From the NCBI GenBank assembly GCA_011065005.1, contig JAAKFP010000155.1, positions 1 through 6,299 of the forward strand: DNA of 6,299 nucleotides, written 5' to 3'. The stretch's first letter is position 1, and the number at the start of each line of letters is the position of its first letter. Below the pieces are notes generated by a model. The model saw only the letters and a program-made list of their open reading frames with translations. It made no database searches and was not told the DNA's origin. The translations under genes were made by a program, and so were the position numbers. The DNA is from Chlamydiota bacterium (GTDB lineage Bacteria > Chlamydiota > Chlamydiia > Chlamydiales > Waddliaceae). Of the stretch, positions 6,173-6,299 are shown piece by piece.

Positions 6173-6210
6173 TTATACAGAAAATTGTTTCAACGTTGTG
6201 AGGAAATACT

Positions 6211-6299
6211 ATGAGTTATTCGTTATCTTCAGTGACAAAATACCTGGCTTGCGTTTGGAAGTCAGAATCATCCAAAACAGTCCATACCTTCTCCAGGCA
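6211..6299 (+). CDS. 5' end of an unidentified gene, cut by the window edge
   Basis: The ATG at 6211 is preceded by GAGGA at 6200-6204 with a 6-base spacer, a good Shine-Dalgarno site. An in-frame TGA at 6199-6201 makes this the first possible start. The frame stays open for 29 codons to the end of the window, beginning MSYSLSSVTKYLACVWKSES. The piece is too short to assign to a family; it has no signal peptide or membrane segment and is rich in Ser. It lies 195 bases after the giant gene with its own promoter candidates, so it is probably a separate transcription unit. The evidence is the ribosome binding site and the open frame only. Confidence 0.55.
   Translation, partial: MSYSLSSVTKYLACVWKSESSKTVHTFSR

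Noticed and set aside
5904..6173. Minus-strand 89-codon open frame over the end of the giant gene and the intergenic region
   Set aside because: Half of it is antisense to a strongly supported coding region, and the rest crosses the palindrome and repeat-like DNA. The peptide has no recognisable family features.

Overview
The window is almost entirely filled by one very large gene on the + strand (157-6015, 1952 codons). It encodes a modular protein with no signal peptide and no obvious membrane segment. In order it carries an N-terminal OTU-like cysteine protease (deubiquitinase-type) domain, a polar Ser/Thr/Lys linker, about 1050 residues of ankyrin and degenerate ankyrin-like helical repeats, a helical connector, a C-terminal module with a Cys-Cys-Gln motif and a possible GNAT-like layout, and a polar C-terminal region ending in an acidic tail. 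This architecture is typical of secreted effectors of intracellular bacteria.

The organism is most plausibly a host-associated or intracellular gammaproteobacterium, for example of the Legionellales (Legionella, Coxiella, Rickettsiella and Berkiella relatives). The basis is the AT-rich coding style, the eukaryotic-type domains (OTU and ankyrin), the acidic C-terminus resembling Dot/Icm substrates, and my recollection of similar OTU-like and CCQ-type modules in Legionellales and Rickettsiales proteins. No rRNA or housekeeping gene is present to confirm this, so it stays an inference.

Layout: 1-156 is a short leader holding two inverted repeats and a weak ribosome binding site. 157-6015 is the giant effector-like gene. 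6016-6210 is an intergenic region with a GC-rich palindrome, a GGCCTGACCCC stretch that may be a remnant of a mobile element, and promoter-like hexamers. 6211-6299 is the 5' end of a second + strand gene with a good ribosome binding site, cut by the window edge. The giant gene looks monocistronic, because the next gene has its own promoter candidates. If it works as its parts suggest, the ankyrin array would bind a host partner, the OTU domain would cut ubiquitin or a ubiquitin-like conjugate, and the C-terminal module would add a second, unknown activity.
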